Shown here: positions 61,401-64,000 of the stretch, in pieces | Numbering within the stretch: the first letter of the stretch is position 1 | Layout of the letters: each line of letters starts with the position of its first letter | Assembly (NCBI GenBank): GCA_921293015.1 | Contig: OV121081.1 | Span: 42,805,877 to 42,869,876 of the forward strand | DNA length: 64,000 bases | Direction of reading: 5' to 3' | From: Phorcus lineatus | Taxonomy: Eukaryota; Mollusca; Gastropoda; Trochida; Trochidae | Notes under the pieces: model-generated | Database searches by the model: none | What the model saw: the letters and a program-made list of their open reading frames with translations, nothing else | Told to the model about the DNA's origin: nothing | Position numbers and translations under genes: made by a program

Positions 61401-64000
61401 CAATCAAGAAATCAATTCAAATCATCTTAAGAAAATGATGGTACCTACATTCCCCACTCAACTATTTCACATCCTCTTGGTATTGGATGTGTCAAACAAT
61501 TATTCGATTAATATACAATATCTTGCATATTACGTTCCCATCTTATGATTGATCCCTTATAATGCGCAAAAGAACCTAGTTTTTAATTTGTACAGCCAGG
61601 ATATATATGGGCAATGCTAAGGGGTCACTTCGATCTTGTCTATTCAAGAAACTCAAATGAGTGTCTGTAGAAAGGAGCAGTTCGTTGATTATTGCAATCT
61701 TTCAAATCTGACATACTTGGAGTGGGTCTTCACGCTAACCGCGTGGGTTGAGCAGGTTATCTGACTAAACAACAGCGTCGAATAGTTTCGATCTGATTGT
61801 GTGATGCCAATCATCTTAAACAATCTTACATTGTTGTCTTTCCAAATTATTTGAATTTCTAATGAACGCTAATGCCGTCTTTCAGAACAAAATTCAACAG
61901 TTTAAAGAATCTATTATTTTCATGAATTTAATCAATGATGGATACTTTATGATTCAAATTCAATTTACATCAATACAGCTCGTTAAGCCAGGTAATGAAT
62001 ATTTTACTTTGATTTTCCTTTGATCAAAAGGTTTGTTGTGAAAATATTGTCACAAGGTATAATGTATTACATATTCAGTCATATGAAGCTTAAATACTTA
62101 ATCATAAAACCATCAGCAGTTCTTCAATTTAATTTTGAGATCATTGTGGACACTTTTCTTGCATCATAATTATTTAAATTTTACACGTCGTAACTGTTTG
62201 TCTACAAACCACATTCAAACTGATTCGCAAACAGGCTGAACAATCAGATTAGGGAAACTGGTATGACCTGTTTGATGTTTTCAAAACCATTATCCAACTA
62301 AGACATAGTTTTTGGAAAATTAATGATGATGATATTGATTTTGACAATAACCTGTGACGACTCTTTTGTAAACATGATTTTGTTGATAATTTTGTATTCA
62401 ACAGAGTGTTAGTTGCACAGATGCTTATATGAAAGTGAGCACTATTGCACACACTTTATACACTATATTTACCGTTTTACTATATTTGTACCTGTAAACA
62501 CAGAAAAAAAGTATACGCCCATTAAGATTGCAATGTTCGATAAATGTCAATAAGGGAATACATATTTTCTTTAAGATAATCGAAATTATTCTTTTAAAAA
62601 GCTAGAATTACTTAACGATTTTCAATGTTAAATACCCTAAAAGCTAACCAAATATACTTTGTTAAATATTTCAACATATAGGTACGAAGAGTTTTCGATT
62701 TATGGAGATAGTATTCATTCAAGTTGATATTCTTATCTGGTGAATGAATCGATTTTCTAAAATTGTTAACTTTCATCTCGAAGATATACACTTTTAACAA
62801 GTAATCTCTACTCCCATACCATTCTTATAGTCCTTTAGTAGGTGCTATATTTTCCTTCGCAATGAATAAAACTGCCACAACACATATTAATATTTTTCCG
62901 AGGAAAACCATAAATACGACTCCGCTAAATTATCATTTGCAGTAAAAATGCTATGGTAAACCATATACATGTCAATCGATCTGGGTCATTAACTTGTTAT
63001 GTCATAGTGTATTGTACAGTCAGAAACTTATTCTCGCTACATTTTTGTTTGGAGAACAACTTGGTAAATATTTCATTCATAGATATCACCTATGAGTTTG
63101 AGCTAGGGCGGCCCTGATGCTACAGTCGGAATGAAAAGCAAACATTGTTATTCTACGTGAATGGACGCCACTTTAAGAATGAAACCAATTCAATATCAAT
63201 ACACATGAGACCTTAAGGATATATGGTTTTATGAAAACTTAAAGAGAAAAATAAAGATTGTAAGCAAATAGTTGATTAAACTGTTTCCTCACACTTTACT
63301 GCTGGAAACGCAAATTTGATAAAAAGCTTAATTGCAAGGTGATCGTGTGATTGCCGCACTGATTTTCTCACAATACCTTTGACATAACACTACTGTGGCG
63401 AAAACATGTACATATCTCTATTCTGCCCTTTACACGGCTATCAATATGCCATCTTGTGAATGGGGTTTGTTATATTATTCCTTTAGTACTTACATGTAGA
63501 AACTACTGATTGCTGCTGCTATTAATGTTGCTGATAAAGAGACGAAAGTAAAATACAACATAAAATGCCTTTAATTAAAGATTATTAGATCGACGAATCT
63601 TCAGATAAGTATTGGTTCAAGAGTTCATATGCCAATATACAATGGTGTAAGAGAATCGTTCTGTGCAACCACAAATACTTTTTCATTACTATGTTTCTGT
63701 TTTGACTTATCAGGCATCTGCAAATGACAGTTATTTTTACATGTTACAATGAGTAAAAGTTTTCAAAATATATTTGTCTTAATATTTTAAAAGAAATTCA
63801 AATGCTCTATTTGCTGAGGAGACAGTGGGTCGTTTTTCAACGGTAAAAGAGTGAGAAAATATTGGCAATTGTTAAGAGCCATCTTTTTTATACATTTACC
63901 AGAACATTTTTGGACAATGTAAAATAATCGAAAGAATATTGGGACACCTAATGATGCAATTTCGGTTTTGTAATCCAAACATTTACAAAGAATACGAGGA
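58440..64000. other. Non-coding stretch with third-copy duplication blocks
   Basis: No gene is supported. Blocks related to the two large copies recur: 58795-58860 with 44725-44790 (GTGTCTGGATTGTCAG-TAAAG), 60085-60160 with 48425-48490 (ATAGGATATAAGATGAATG and TTTGATCAA) and 61990-62110 with 32865-32990 and 36735-36850 (AATGAATATTTTAC, GTGAAAATATT-TCACAA). Frames at 62249, 62612 and 63787 (all minus, 62-67 codons) have no recognisable features. Confidence 0.4.

Overview
The window looks like nuclear DNA from an animal, most likely a marine invertebrate and plausibly a mollusc. It is AT-rich throughout, has long GA/TC and TA microsatellites, and carries decayed copies of several eukaryotic element classes: a Ty3/gypsy integrase, a LINE ORF1, a TA-flanked Tc1/mariner-type element, a TTAA-flanked Kolobok-like element and tRNA-derived SINE pieces. 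Splice-like exons occur instead of operons or ribosome-binding sites. The organism call is an inference from element content; no host gene was identified with confidence, and no rRNA, intact tRNA or CRISPR array was seen. Most open frames here are short chance frames.

Layout. 0-17 kb is mostly non-coding, with diverged dispersed and tandem duplications, a small foldback at 462-552, a SINE piece near 3.3 kb and a Ty3/gypsy relic at 6.6-7.4 kb. A tandem duplication lies at 12.1-15.3 kb, and its second copy carries a 621-bp TA-flanked element. 17-22 kb holds a compact foldback cluster (17.5 kb), a long TA microsatellite (20.0 kb) and a lophotrochozoan-looking internal repeat (21.8 kb). About 22.8-36.9 kb and about 37.0-48.6 kb are two old, diverged, head-to-tail copies of one region. 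They share many collinear blocks, including a GA microsatellite, and differ by copy-specific insertions: an LTR-like block at 27.4-28.0 kb in the first copy, and a hairpin plus SINE block at 39.4-40.4 kb in the second.

49.4-57.5 kb is a nest of mobile DNA that is clearly less AT-rich. A frameshifted LINE ORF1 (minus strand) is followed by an 81-codon plus-strand frame split by a 5,222-bp element (50970-56191). That element has 11-bp inverted termini, a TT target duplication and subterminal tandem arrays full of ACGTTGT/ACAACGT palindromes. It also carries its own CRE/TATA promoter and minus-strand exon-like pieces, and an internal duplication into which a 469-bp TTAA-flanked MITE has inserted. 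I could not assign it to a known transposon superfamily, and it is the best candidate for something undescribed. Just outside it is a 74-bp-arm hairpin (56.7-56.87 kb) whose apex is identical over 14 bases to that of the hairpin at 39.4-39.56 kb, although the arms are unrelated. 57.5-64 kb is again non-coding, with a third, partial set of blocks related to the large duplication and one more strong hairpin at 58.32-58.44 kb.

All repeat matches were found by eye, so boundaries are approximate unless single-base termini are stated.
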